Positions 1 to 7,617 of a DNA stretch of 62,383 bases are shown one piece after another. Each line of letters opens with the position of its first letter. Position 1 is the stretch's first letter. The notes under the pieces are model-generated. The model was given only the letters and a program-made list of their open reading frames with translations, was not told the DNA's origin and made no database searches. Position numbers and translations under genes: made by a program. Source of the stretch: an uncultured Mailhella sp. (lineage in GTDB: Bacteria > Desulfobacterota > Desulfovibrionia > Desulfovibrionales > Desulfovibrionaceae); assembly GCA_910578585.1 (NCBI GenBank), contig CAJTRG010000013.1, forward strand, positions 1-62,383, read 5' to 3'.

Positions 1-89
1 CATATAAGGTGTATCGCCATTTGGGCTAAAATCTATTGACGACACTATCTAGAAAAATAACTGAATAAAATGATTCTATTATTACTGGC

Positions 90-365
90 TAGAGCATTTT
101 CTGATAACATTTATAGTATGTTATTATCTTTTTTATTTGGGAAAATTTATATCTCTGCTATTGTTGCTTTAGTCGTTGTGATGCAGAAAATTATGAATAA
201 AGACAGTGTCTATAATATAATACTTTGTTAACCTCTGTCTTTCTGTATGGCTCGTTTTTTCGTCTATAGCTAACGTATTTGTAATGCTCATTTTTCACTA
301 ACGGCTATTGCTCACCCAAAAAAGAAATACAAGCAAAATTGTTATAAACTTTGTCCATAACGATT
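90..365 (+). repeat. decayed copy of the MITE-like element at 37607-37882
   Basis: Bases 1-474 hold no convincing gene. A terminus TAGAGCATTTTCTGATAACA starts at 90, and ATCTCTGCT follows at 151. The word CAAAATTGTT lies at offset 244 from the left terminus; AAAATTGTTG lies at offset about 243 in the intact element at 37607-37882. The expected length is therefore also about 276 bp, but the right terminus is unrecognisable, so this is an old inactivated copy. Bases 366-474 are AT-rich and carry a stretch (about 392-436) that recurs at 5251-5282. The boundaries are inferred from alignment by eye. Confidence 0.5.
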
Positions 366-474
366 TTTTTATGTCATTTTAAAATAGTTCCCAAAAATAT
401 ATTAAGAAAATTAGCATAAAAAGTTTTCTCCTTGTAAAAAGTTTGATAATAAATAAAAAAACTCTATAAAGCAC

Positions 475-498
475 AAAAAAGCCCGGCAAATGCCGGGC
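475..498 (-). terminator. rho-independent terminator of the PFOR gene
   Basis: An 8-bp GC-only stem GCCCGGCA/TGCCGGGC with a two-base loop, followed on the minus strand by six T. It lies 32 bases after the PFOR stop codon. Confidence 0.9.
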
Positions 499-529
499 TT
501 TATAGATTACTTAGCAAACAATGTTTTGC

Positions 530-3500
530 TTATTCTTTGCCAGCCATCTTTTTAAGGTCAGCATAACGAGCATTGTATTGTTCGATAAGGGTTGTACGGT
601 ATTGTTTTGCAAGTTCTGGTTTTGCACTTTCTAGCTGAGCAAAACGGTTTTCACCGAGCATGAATTCTTCCATTGTTCCGTCAGGTTCTTTACTGTCGAG
701 AGTGAATGGTTGATCTGCATTTGCTGGGTTGTAGCGGTAAAGCGGCCAGTAACCGGATTTTACTGCAAGTTTTTCTTCTTCCATGCTCTTGCCCATACCC
801 TTGCGGATACCTTGGTTGATACATGGAGCGTATGCAATAATAAGAGATGGACCATGGTAAGCTTCAGCTTCCTTGAATGCCTTGAGAACCTGGTTCATAT
901 CAGCACCCATGCTTACGTATGCAACATAAACATAGCCATAGCTCATCATCATCTTACCGATATCTTTCTTGCGAACAGGTTTACCGCTTGCAGCAAATTG
1001 TGCAATAGAGCCAAGAGGTGTAGCTTTAGAAGCTTGACCGCCGGTATTGGAGTAAACTTCTGTATCCATAATCAGGATGTTAATATCAGCATTAGAAGCA
1101 AGAACGTGGTCTACGCCGCCAAAGCCAATATCGTATCCCCAACCGTCACCGCCAAAGATCCAGAAGGATTTTTTGGTGAAGAGGTCGCTCATGTGAGCGA
1201 TTTCATGGAGTGAGCAGCTGCATCCGTCTGCACAGCCTTGTTCATAGATGAGATCCATAACAGCTTCGCCGTATTCTTTGGATTTTTGTCCATCAAGTCT
1301 GTTGTCGAGCCAGTTTTGGATAGCTTCTTTAAGTTCGCTGGAAATGTTTTCGGTAAGAGCTTGTTCACAGAGGGAAACAAGTTTGTTTACACGGGCAACA
1401 TATGCATCGTGCATACCAAGACCATATTCAGCAGCATCTTCAAAGAGGGAGTTACCCCAAGCAGGACCCTGACCATTTTTATTGGTGGTGTATGGAGTTA
1501 CAGGAGAAGATCCGCCCCAAATTGAGCTGCAGCCGGTTGCGTTAGCAATAACCATGCGTTCGCCAAAGAGTTGGGTCAGGAGTTTTACATATGGAGTTTC
1601 GCCGCAGCCAGCACAGGCACCGGAGAATTCGATGAGTGGTTGTTGGAATTGTGAACCCTTCAAGCTGAAACGATCCATAACTTCTGTTTTTGGTTCAACG
1701 TTTTCAGTTGCAAATGCAAGGTTAGCATTTTCAGCGTCTTGAAGTTCTGCAAGAGGTTTCATAACGAGAGCCTTTTCCTTGGCTGGGCAAACGTTTGCAC
1801 AAGAACCGCAGCCTTGGCAGTCCATTGCATAAACTTGCATACGGAATTTCAAGCCGTCAAGACCCTTGCCCACTGCTTTGATGGTTTCAAAGCTTGCTGG
1901 AGCGCCAGAGAGTTCTTCTTCTGCAGCAAGTACCGGACGGATAGCAGCGTGAGGACATACGAGTGAACATTGGTTACATTGGATACAGTTTGCAGCATTC
2001 CATTGTGGGATGGAAATCGCAACACCGCGTTTTTCGCAAGCTGTTGTTCCAAGAGGTACAACGCCGTCAGGGCTGAATGCAGAAACAGGGAGTTTATCGC
2101 CTTGTTGTGCAAGGATAGGACGAACAACGTCGCGGATATATGGATCCTGATCGTTGTAAATGCTTGGGGTGTCAGCAGCATCTGCCCATGATTCAGGGTA
2201 TTTGATTTCAACAAGAGCATCAATAGCTTTATCAACAGCTGCAATGTTCATGTTAACAACTTTTTCACCCTTCTTACCGTAAGTTTTACGGATAGAATCT
2301 TTGAGGAGGCTGATAGCTTCTTCAAAAGGAAGAACATTAGCAAGCTTGAAGTAAGCGGTTTGTGTTACCATGTTGATACGTCCGCCAAGACCAACTTCCT
2401 GAGCAACTTTTACAGCGTCAACATTGTAGAATTTGAGTTTCTTTTGAGCAATAACTCTTTTCATTTGGCCTGGAAGTTCTTTTTCAAGTTCTTCAACTGT
2501 ATTCCATGCAGAGTTCAAAAGGAAGGTTCCGCCTTCTTTGATGCCTTCAAGAACATCATACAAATGAACATACGCATCTTTATGGCAGGCAATAAAGTCT
2601 GCTTGAGTGACGAGGTAAGAAGAACGGATTGGTTTTTTACCAAAACGAAGGTGAGAAACAGTGAAACCGCCGGATTTCTTGGAGTCATACGCAAAATATG
2701 CTTGAGCAAACATATCGGTATTGTCACCAATAATTTTGATAGCTTGTTTGTTTGCACCAACAGTACCGTCAGAGCCAAGACCGAAGAATTTGCATTGTAC
2801 AGTGCCTTCAGCAACAGTATCAATTTCTTCGCCAACTTCCAAGGAGAGGAAGGTTACGTCGTCTTTGATACCAACTGTGAAGTGGTTCTTAGGGCCGCTT
2901 GCAAGCATATTATCATAAACAGCACGAGCCATTGCAGGAGTAAAGTCTTTTGAACCAAGACCATAACGACCGGCAATGATTTTTGGAAATACGCGGATGC
3001 CTTCGCCTTTTTCAACAAAAGCAGAGCAGATGTCTTGATAAAGAGCTTCACCAAGTGAGCCTGGTTCTTTTGAACGGTCAAGAACAGTAAGAGTTTGTAC
3101 TGTTGCAGGAAGAACCTGGAAGAGATGTTCTACGCTGAATGGACGGAACAAACGAACTTTAATCAAACCAACGTGTTGACCTTGATTGTTGAGGTAGTCA
3201 ACGATTTCTTCGATAACGTCACAAGCAGAACCCATAGCAACAACAACGCGGTCAGCTTCTGGATCTCCATAGTAATCGAATGGTTTATATTTACGTCCGG
3301 TGATAGATTCAACTCTTTCCATTGCGTTTACAACAACGCTTGGAACCTGGTTGTAGAATGGGTTGCAGCTTTCTCTGTTTTGGAAGTAGGTATCCGGGTT
3401 TTGAGCAGTACCACGTTGATGCGGATATTCAGGGTTCAAAGAACGGTCACGGAAAGCTTGAACATTATCCCAGTTTACAACTTTTTTGATGTCTTCGTAG

Positions 3501-4060
3501 TCAATAACTTCGATTTTGCGAATTTCGTGAGAAGTACGGAATCCGTCAAAGAAGTGACAGAAAGGTACAGAAGAATCAATAGCTGCAAGGTGAGCAACGA
3601 GTGCGAGATCCATTGCTTCCTGCGGGTTGTTGGAGCAGAGCATTGCAAAACCGGTTTGGCGGGCAGACATAACGTCCTGATGATCGCCAAAAATAGAAAG
3701 AGCGTGGCTTGCAAGGGCACGAGCTGCTACGTGGAATACACCAGGTAAAAGTTCGCCGGCAATTTTATACATATTAGGGATCATCAAGAGAAGACCTTGT
3801 GATGCAGTAAATGTAGAAGTGAGTGCACCAGCGGCAAGAGAGCCGTGAACAGTACCTGCGGCACCGGCTTCTGACTGCATTTCACGAACATTTACAACTT
3901 GCCCCATTACGTTTTTCTTACCTTGGGCAGCCCATGCGTCCATCAGTTCACCCATAACAGATGATGGGGTGATAGGATAAATCGCAGCGGCATCGCTAAG
4001 GGCATAGGCAACATGGGCGGCTGCGGTATTGCCGTCCATTGTTTTCATTTTTGCTGCCAT
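530..4060 (-). CDS. por: pyruvate:ferredoxin (flavodoxin) oxidoreductase, single-chain
   Basis: Oxidises pyruvate with CoA to acetyl-CoA, CO2 and reduced ferredoxin in the cytoplasm. The 1176 residues cover the whole homodimeric enzyme: N-terminal pyruvate-binding domain (YPITPSSVMGEL near residue 28), central transketolase-like and linker regions, a two-cluster ferredoxin domain with CIQCNQCSLVCP and CQGCGSCANVCP (about 690-760), and a C-terminal TPP domain with CAGCGETPY, GDGWGYDIGFGG and EVYSNTGGQAS. The length and the C-terminal tail fit the oxygen-tolerant Desulfovibrio africanus type. A strong GGAGG precedes the ATG. The gene stands alone with its own terminator, and its codon use resembles that of fusA and xsc, suggesting high expression. 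In this organism it would also process pyruvate returned by alanine dehydrogenase. nifJ is a synonym used in some annotations. Confidence 0.95.
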   Translation of the reverse strand: MAAKMKTMDGNTAAAHVAYALSDAAAIYPITPSSVMGELMDAWAAQGKKNVMGQVVNVREMQSEAGAAGTVHGSLAAGALTSTFTASQGLLLMIPNMYKIAGELLPGVFHVAARALASHALSIFGDHQDVMSARQTGFAMLCSNNPQEAMDLALVAHLAAIDSSVPFCHFFDGFRTSHEIRKIEVIDYEDIKKVVNWDNVQAFRDRSLNPEYPHQRGTAQNPDTYFQNRESCNPFYNQVPSVVVNAMERVESITGRKYKPFDYYGDPEADRVVVAMGSACDVIEEIVDYLNNQGQHVGLIKVRLFRPFSVEHLFQVLPATVQTLTVLDRSKEPGSLGEALYQDICSAFVEKGEGIRVFPKIIAGRYGLGSKDFTPAMARAVYDNMLASGPKNHFTVGIKDDVTFLSLEVGEEIDTVAEGTVQCKFFGLGSDGTVGANKQAIKIIGDNTDMFAQAYFAYDSKKSGGFTVSHLRFGKKPIRSSYLVTQADFIACHKDAYVHLYDVLEGIKEGGTFLLNSAWNTVEELEKELPGQMKRVIAQKKLKFYNVDAVKVAQEVGLGGRINMVTQTAYFKLANVLPFEEAISLLKDSIRKTYGKKGEKVVNMNIAAVDKAIDALVEIKYPESWADAADTPSIYNDQDPYIRDVVRPILAQQGDKLPVSAFSPDGVVPLGTTACEKRGVAISIPQWNAANCIQCNQCSLVCPHAAIRPVLAAEEELSGAPASFETIKAVGKGLDGLKFRMQVYAMDCQGCGSCANVCPAKEKALVMKPLAELQDAENANLAFATENVEPKTEVMDRFSLKGSQFQQPLIEFSGACAGCGETPYVKLLTQLFGERMVIANATGCSSIWGGSSPVTPYTTNKNGQGPAWGNSLFEDAAEYGLGMHDAYVARVNKLVSLCEQALTENISSELKEAIQNWLDNRLDGQKSKEYGEAVMDLIYEQGCADGCSCSLHEIAHMSDLFTKKSFWIFGGDGWGYDIGFGGVDHVLASNADINILIMDTEVYSNTGGQASKATPLGSIAQFAASGKPVRKKDIGKMMMSYGYVYVAYVSMGADMNQVLKAFKEAEAYHGPSLIIAYAPCINQGIRKGMGKSMEEEKLAVKSGYWPLYRYNPANADQPFTLDSKEPDGTMEEFMLGENRFAQLESAKPELAKQYRTTLIEQYNARYADLKKMAGKE

Positions 4061-4344
4061 ATTTCCTCCGTAAATATAATTTGGTTAATTGAAAGTTATG
4101 TGTATTTCCTACACAGGAAAGTGCATACAAACAAGTGCCTTTCTTTTTCCGTAATCTTTGTAAAATCAACGGGAAACAGTAATGCATGCATTTGTATACA
4201 ATTATTTTCAAGTACTAAGAAAATACTCTTTTTTCTATCAAATTTCAAGTTAAAAAATCAAAATAAATTGTTGTTTCTGTCAAAAAAATGAATTTGGACG
4301 AAAACTGCGAGAGGAATTTGTTCTAACATATTGAAATATAAGAT

Positions 4345-4361
4345 TTGGCATATACTTTGCT
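4345..4361 (+). promoter_or_regulatory. sigma-54 promoter of the 4410 gene
   Basis: TTGGCATATACTTTGCT matches the -24/-12 consensus TTGGCAC-N5-TTGCW at every invariant position (GG, ten bases, GC). Transcription should begin near 4373, about 37 bases before the ATG at 4410. The rest of the 349-base gap 4061-4409 shows TTGTATACAA at 4192-4201, a 10-bp palindrome that could be an activator site. I see no clear PFOR promoter. Confidence 0.75.
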
Positions 4362-4409
4362 ATATGTATGGCATGCGTATAAAATTATGTTTTTGTGGAG
4401 GCAATTATT

Positions 4410-5174
4410 ATGTTTATGTTACTCGGCGGAAATGAAAAGAAGACAAGGAAGGAAACTTCTCAAGCACAAAGCGTAAAGGAAGCGAAGGATTTATTTAATA
4501 TGGGACGTTTTCCTGTTGTAACCACACAACAGATTGAAAACAGACCTATTGCAAAAGTGCTTGGACTTGTGTGCTGCCGCGGTTTTGATTCAGAAGAAGC
4601 ATTTTTCGGCATGGCTGCCATGGCTGTGAATAAAGGCGCACAAGCAATTATCGGATATAATGAAAACATTGCCTTTCATCCTGACGGAAGTAAATATTTT
4701 TCTTGTTTTGGTACTGCTGTCATGTTTGAACGCGAAGGCAGAAACGATTTGCTCAGTGATACCAACCGCATTAAGAGCGCTCTCAGCCGTATTCCTACAG
4801 CAGATCCAACTCGAATGAACAATATGAATACCGGCTCTTATAATAAAGTAATTGATGAAATTGGGGGAGATCAAGATACAGTTTCATTAAGCTCCTATGG
4901 CAAAAAGTTACAAATGGCAGACGAAGGTGTGCCAAGCGGTGGTATAAAAGCTGCGGGAACAATGGGAGCAAATGAAAAACTTAATCTTGCCGCAGACAAA
5001 AAACAGGTTTTTAATTCTGCACAAATTGCAGCTCAAATGATGCAGGAAGAAGAGGAAGAAGAATTGAAAGCAAGCTCAGCTCGAGTATCTTCACAACCCT
5101 CAGAAGAAGAAGACCCTGTTTTACAACGAATTTTAGCTAACCAAAAACGCCAGGCTGTTTCCAGCATGCAATAA
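4410..5174 (+). CDS. YbjQ/UPF0145-like N-terminal domain protein with charged tail
   Basis: 254 residues if translation starts at ATG 4410, preceded by TGGAGG at 4396-4401; an in-frame GTG at 4395 overlaps that ribosome site and is unlikely. Residues about 25-115 (VTTQQIENRPIAKVLGLVCC, then AVNKGAQAIIGYNENIAF) resemble the small YbjQ/heavy-metal-binding-like fold, whose members start with a translocated Thr-rich strand and an Ala-rich helix. The family assignment is tentative. The second half is low complexity, with Met/Glu/Ser-rich segments and a poly-Glu run near residue 215. There is no signal peptide or membrane segment. The gene is monocistronic, driven by a sigma-54 promoter and closed by a terminator. 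The function is unknown. Confidence 0.6.
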   Translation: MFMLLGGNEKKTRKETSQAQSVKEAKDLFNMGRFPVVTTQQIENRPIAKVLGLVCCRGFDSEEAFFGMAAMAVNKGAQAIIGYNENIAFHPDGSKYFSCFGTAVMFEREGRNDLLSDTNRIKSALSRIPTADPTRMNNMNTGSYNKVIDEIGGDQDTVSLSSYGKKLQMADEGVPSGGIKAAGTMGANEKLNLAADKKQVFNSAQIAAQMMQEEEEEELKASSARVSSQPSEEEDPVLQRILANQKRQAVSSMQ

Positions 5175-5200
5175 ATTTATACGCTACACAAAAACAGAAA

Positions 5201-5233
5201 AACGGATATTCAATTGAGTATCCGTTTTTTTAT
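5201..5233 (+). terminator. rho-independent terminator after the 4410 gene
   Basis: Stem AACGGATA/TATCCGTT with a ten-base loop followed by seven to eight T, 27 bases after the stop codon. Confidence 0.85.
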
Positions 5234-5292
5234 ACTTAAAAAGCAGTTATAAAATATATTAGGAAATCAGCATAAAAAGTTTTGAGAGAGGG

Positions 5293-5330
5293 TACAGGGA
5301 GAGAACTTTTTTAAAAGTTCTTTCCCTGTA
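5293..5330. repeat. 18-bp inverted repeat with 2-base loop
   Basis: The left arm TACAGGGAGAGAACTTTT and right arm AAAAGTTCTTTCCCTGTA pair at 17 of 18 positions. It lies 60 bases downstream of the OsmC-like gene (minus strand) and could end that transcript, though no T run follows on that strand. The flanking bases 5251-5282 recur in similar form at about 392-436, so this is probably a dispersed intergenic repeat rather than a dedicated terminator. Confidence 0.6.
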
Positions 5331-5390
5331 AAAATTCTCAATGGTTAACAGAAATACACTGAGAATGTGTCATGTTTTTATTAGGAGAAA

Positions 5391-5828
5391 TTAATCAACA
5401 GCAACCATGCTCAAATTGTATTCAACTTCCATGCCTGCTTCCAAGGAATAGGTAAGCAAAGAACCGTCGAGCATGTTTTCTTCAACTTTTTTATAAATGT
5501 CACGGTATTTTTCTTCAAGACCGATTTCAACATCCAGAATAAGTACAGAATAGCGGGTTCTCATGGCATGGTCTTTTTCTTTTTCTGTGTCAGCAGAAGC
5601 TTTGATAAATTTTACTTCTGCGCCGTTTCTTTTCAGAGAATTGGCAAAGGTGTTGATAAAGCAGGCAAGAGCTGCTACGCAGAGAAAACGTTGACCTGTG
5701 TGGTCTTGGTTTCTTTCTTCGTCTGGCACAGCGGCAAAATTGAATTCGATTTTAGGTAAAATAACAGAATTTACATTATAGGTATCAATACCTTTTTCCA
5801 TATCGCGTTCAAAAGTAATTTTTGGCAT
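5391..5828 (-). CDS. OsmC-like protein
   Basis: 145 residues. The central FLCVAALACFINTFANSL segment (about 48-65) has the helix with a reactive-type cysteine typical of OsmC/Ohr-fold proteins, and the C-terminal half has the alternating strands of that fold. Known OsmC/Ohr proteins reduce organic hydroperoxides with two cysteines; here Cys50 and Cys56 (approximate) lie on the same helix, so the classic two-site arrangement is not obvious. It is the last gene of a tight run with three DsrE/F/H-like genes (gaps of 11 to 21 bases), so a role in cytoplasmic sulfur or persulfide handling is more likely than peroxide defence. GGAG precedes the ATG. Confidence 0.6.
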   Translation of the reverse strand: MPKITFERDMEKGIDTYNVNSVILPKIEFNFAAVPDEERNQDHTGQRFLCVAALACFINTFANSLKRNGAEVKFIKASADTEKEKDHAMRTRYSVLILDVEIGLEEKYRDIYKKVEENMLDGSLLTYSLEAGMEVEYNLSMVAVD

Positions 5829-5845
5829 GTTCGTTTCTCCATGTA

Positions 5846-6178
5846 TTAGAAATAGTTAACTGATTCTGCGTCAAGGCACATCTCTGTGATGTCTTCTTCA
5901 CCGACAACTTCAATGCCTTCGATAATGTTGTCTTCGTCAATTCCGCGCATTTCAAGGCATTTTTTTCTGCAATATAGAGTGGCGTCAGCGTCCAGTAATT
6001 TTTGAATCATTGTGGCATGATAGCCGGTTTTTTTGGTTGCACACCAAACGCCTTCTTCTGAAAAAACAAGCTTTATATCAAAACCTTTTTCATGACATGC
6101 CCAAGCCATTCTGATGCCCAGAGCAGAAAGTTCAACTCCCAGGGGTTTTGTATCAAAAATAACAAAAGAATTTAACAT
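5846..6178 (-). CDS. DsrF/TusC-like sulfur-relay protein
   Basis: 110 residues with a DsrE/DsrF-type Rossmann-like fold: FVIFDTKPLG strand-loop at the start, then an Ala/Gly-rich helix, then KKCLEMRGIDEDNI, which is typical of the DsrE-like superfamily. Candidate cysteines are in ACHEKG, VWCATKK and LYCRKKC. It is the third gene of a DsrH-DsrE-DsrF-OsmC-like row. Known TusBCD/DsrEFH complexes are cytoplasmic hexamers that pass persulfide sulfur; whether this set serves tRNA thiolation or sulfite/sulfide metabolism cannot be read from the sequence. AAAGGAG precedes the start. Confidence 0.6.
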   Translation of the reverse strand: MLNSFVIFDTKPLGVELSALGIRMAWACHEKGFDIKLVFSEEGVWCATKKTGYHATMIQKLLDADATLYCRKKCLEMRGIDEDNIIEGIEVVGEEDITEMCLDAESVNYF

Positions 6179-6189
6179 AGTTTGCTCCT

Positions 6190-6588
6190 TTAGTGTCCAA
6201 TGGTCAGAAAAACATCAGAAGTCATTAAAAATTTTGTAAACGTTCCTCCAATATCACCCCATTGGATGTTTCCAACATAAGGATATGCTTCAATTCCGCG
6301 GGCATGTTCATTGGTGTGGCAGGTTGAGATATTAGCGCCCATTTCACCGAGTTCAATCAAGTTTTTGATTACTTTATTTTTTTCAATATGCTCAACAAGA
6401 TTGGGAGCAATGTGCAAATCGCCGGTTATGGGAGTTTCCACTTTAGAAAGATTGACACCATTACCAAATAAATAAATATTTACTTTATTTCCTTTCGCAA
6501 GAACAGCCTTTGCCAGTTTTACAGCCACAAGAGCGTCTTCGTTTTCTGCCGCACCGGAAGTAAGCATAATTGTAAGTGTTTTTGCCAT
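6190..6588 (-). CDS. DsrE/TusD-like sulfur-relay protein
   Basis: 132 residues. TLTIMLTSGAAENEDALVAVKLAKAVLAKG is a typical DsrE-family first strand, loop and helix (about 4-33). The conserved cysteine of TusD/DsrE, which carries the persulfide, is probably the one in ISTCHTNEHARG (near residue 90), in the usual position before the last helix-strand unit. The gene follows the DsrH-like gene after 12 bases and precedes the DsrF-like gene by 11 bases, so the three form one operon in the order H-E-F. AAAAGGA precedes the ATG. Confidence 0.7.
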   Translation of the reverse strand: MAKTLTIMLTSGAAENEDALVAVKLAKAVLAKGNKVNIYLFGNGVNLSKVETPITGDLHIAPNLVEHIEKNKVIKNLIELGEMGANISTCHTNEHARGIEAYPYVGNIQWGDIGGTFTKFLMTSDVFLTIGH

Positions 6589-6600
6589 ACTATTTTCCTT

Positions 6601-6879
6601 TTATAAAGAAACAACTTGTTCTTCATCAAAAATGAGATCAGCTATTTGGTCATAATTGACTGTTTTGCAGTTTGCACTAACAGCTATATTTCTTGCTTGT
6701 ACGGCTTCATTTTCTGCATAAATTTCTTCAACGTCCAATTCTTCAAATTGATCCTGCCAGTATTCAGCGGCAAAGCTTACGCCGTCACCAACAAGTAAGA
6801 GAATTTTATCTTCATCACCACCAACAAGAGCAAAACGTTTTAAGAGTGATGGGTTGGATTTATTGACAAAAAACAGCAT
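6601..6879 (-). CDS. DsrH/TusB-like sulfur-relay protein
   Basis: 92 residues starting MLFFVNKSNPSLLKRFA, the usual opening of DsrH/TusB proteins (short strand then a helix). An in-frame ATG 33 bases upstream is rejected because AAGGAGGGG lies inside that extension, five bases before the ATG at 6879. Length and strand order (DKILLLVGDGVSFA, then DVEEIYAENEAVQARNI) fit the family of about 95 residues. It heads the H-E-F-OsmC run. The upstream gap 6880-7022 has a long hairpin that separates it from the 7023-7562 gene. Confidence 0.65.
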   Translation of the reverse strand: MLFFVNKSNPSLLKRFALVGGDEDKILLLVGDGVSFAAEYWQDQFEELDVEEIYAENEAVQARNIAVSANCKTVNYDQIADLIFDEEQVVSL

Positions 6880-6974
6880 AGCCCCTCCTTGTTTCAGGGT
6901 ATAAATATTCATGTTTTATTTGATAAAAAAGAAAAAGAGAAAAAAAAAGAGAATAAATACGGTATTGGAATAAG

Positions 6975-7011
6975 CTGTACCTGTATTTACGCGTGATAAA
7001 TACAGGTACAG
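6975..7011. repeat. perfect 15-bp inverted repeat between two minus-strand genes
   Basis: CTGTACCTGTATTTA (6975-6989) and TAAATACAGGTACAG (6997-7011) pair perfectly around a 7-base loop. It starts 12 bases after the stop of the 7023-7562 gene. On the minus strand no U run follows directly, so an mRNA 3' stabiliser or protein-binding site is as likely as a terminator. Confidence 0.75.
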
Positions 7012-7022
7012 AATATCATTGA

Positions 7023-7562
7023 TTATGCACAGTCGTGTTTATCCCAAGGCTCTCTGTTATCACGGGCAATAACAGATTCCATACGGCTGATAGCTTCTTT
7101 CAGTTTGTTGATTTCTGAAATTTTGAGGTTTGGATCTTTCATCATTTGATACAAGATTGCACCTGTGCATTCAGAAGTAATGGGCAAATCAACAATGTTT
7201 GCAATGGTTACATAAATGTCCTGTGCGTTAATGGCACGGCTTACTGCGCCGGCTTTATTGTTCACGCCAAAGCCCCAGAATGCAACGCCTTTGCTGGATA
7301 CTACAACGACGAGGGTTTTGCGGTCAACATTGTCAAGAACAGCGTCAAGATTGCTGTCTTTTGTGTATACGCATGCTTCAGATGTTTCAACAGCTTTTAC
7401 AGCTTCATCGCATGTGACAGCGCTTTTGCCGTAGGTGGCTACAAGAGCTTCGAGACCATTTACATCAGCTTGCGCAAAGGTTGCAGATTTTTTGCCGAAT
7501 TTGCTGTCCGGATCAACGGTAACAGCATCAGAGAAGATAACAATTACTTTTTTTTCAGCCAT
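7023..7562 (-). CDS. truncated AlkP-superfamily-like pseudo-enzyme, partner of the 7618 gene
   Basis: 179 residues of no family I know by name. Its C-terminal part aligns without gaps to the end of the neighbouring 624-residue hydrolase: residues 113-145 against 589-621 share 11 of 33 identities, including GxxxYQ-xxx-DPN. Further upstream, VVVVSSKGVAFWG (about 85-97) corresponds to the neighbour's CICSDHGATPLG, so the metal-binding Asp-His of the AlkP fold is replaced by Ser-Lys. Thr53 and Asp366/His370 equivalents are absent. I therefore read it as a short, probably inactive paralogue that may act as a regulatory or structural subunit. It starts 55 bases after the hydrolase stop, with its own AAAAGGA site, in the same sigma-54 transcript. 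Confidence 0.55.
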   Translation of the reverse strand: MAEKKVIVIFSDAVTVDPDSKFGKKSATFAQADVNGLEALVATYGKSAVTCDEAVKAVETSEACVYTKDSNLDAVLDNVDRKTLVVVVSSKGVAFWGFGVNNKAGAVSRAINAQDIYVTIANIVDLPITSECTGAILYQMMKDPNLKISEINKLKEAISRMESVIARDNREPWDKHDCA

Positions 7563-7617
7563 GGTAGTTTTCCTTTTTGATTGAAAATTCTATATGTTAT
7601 TGATAACTATATGATAC

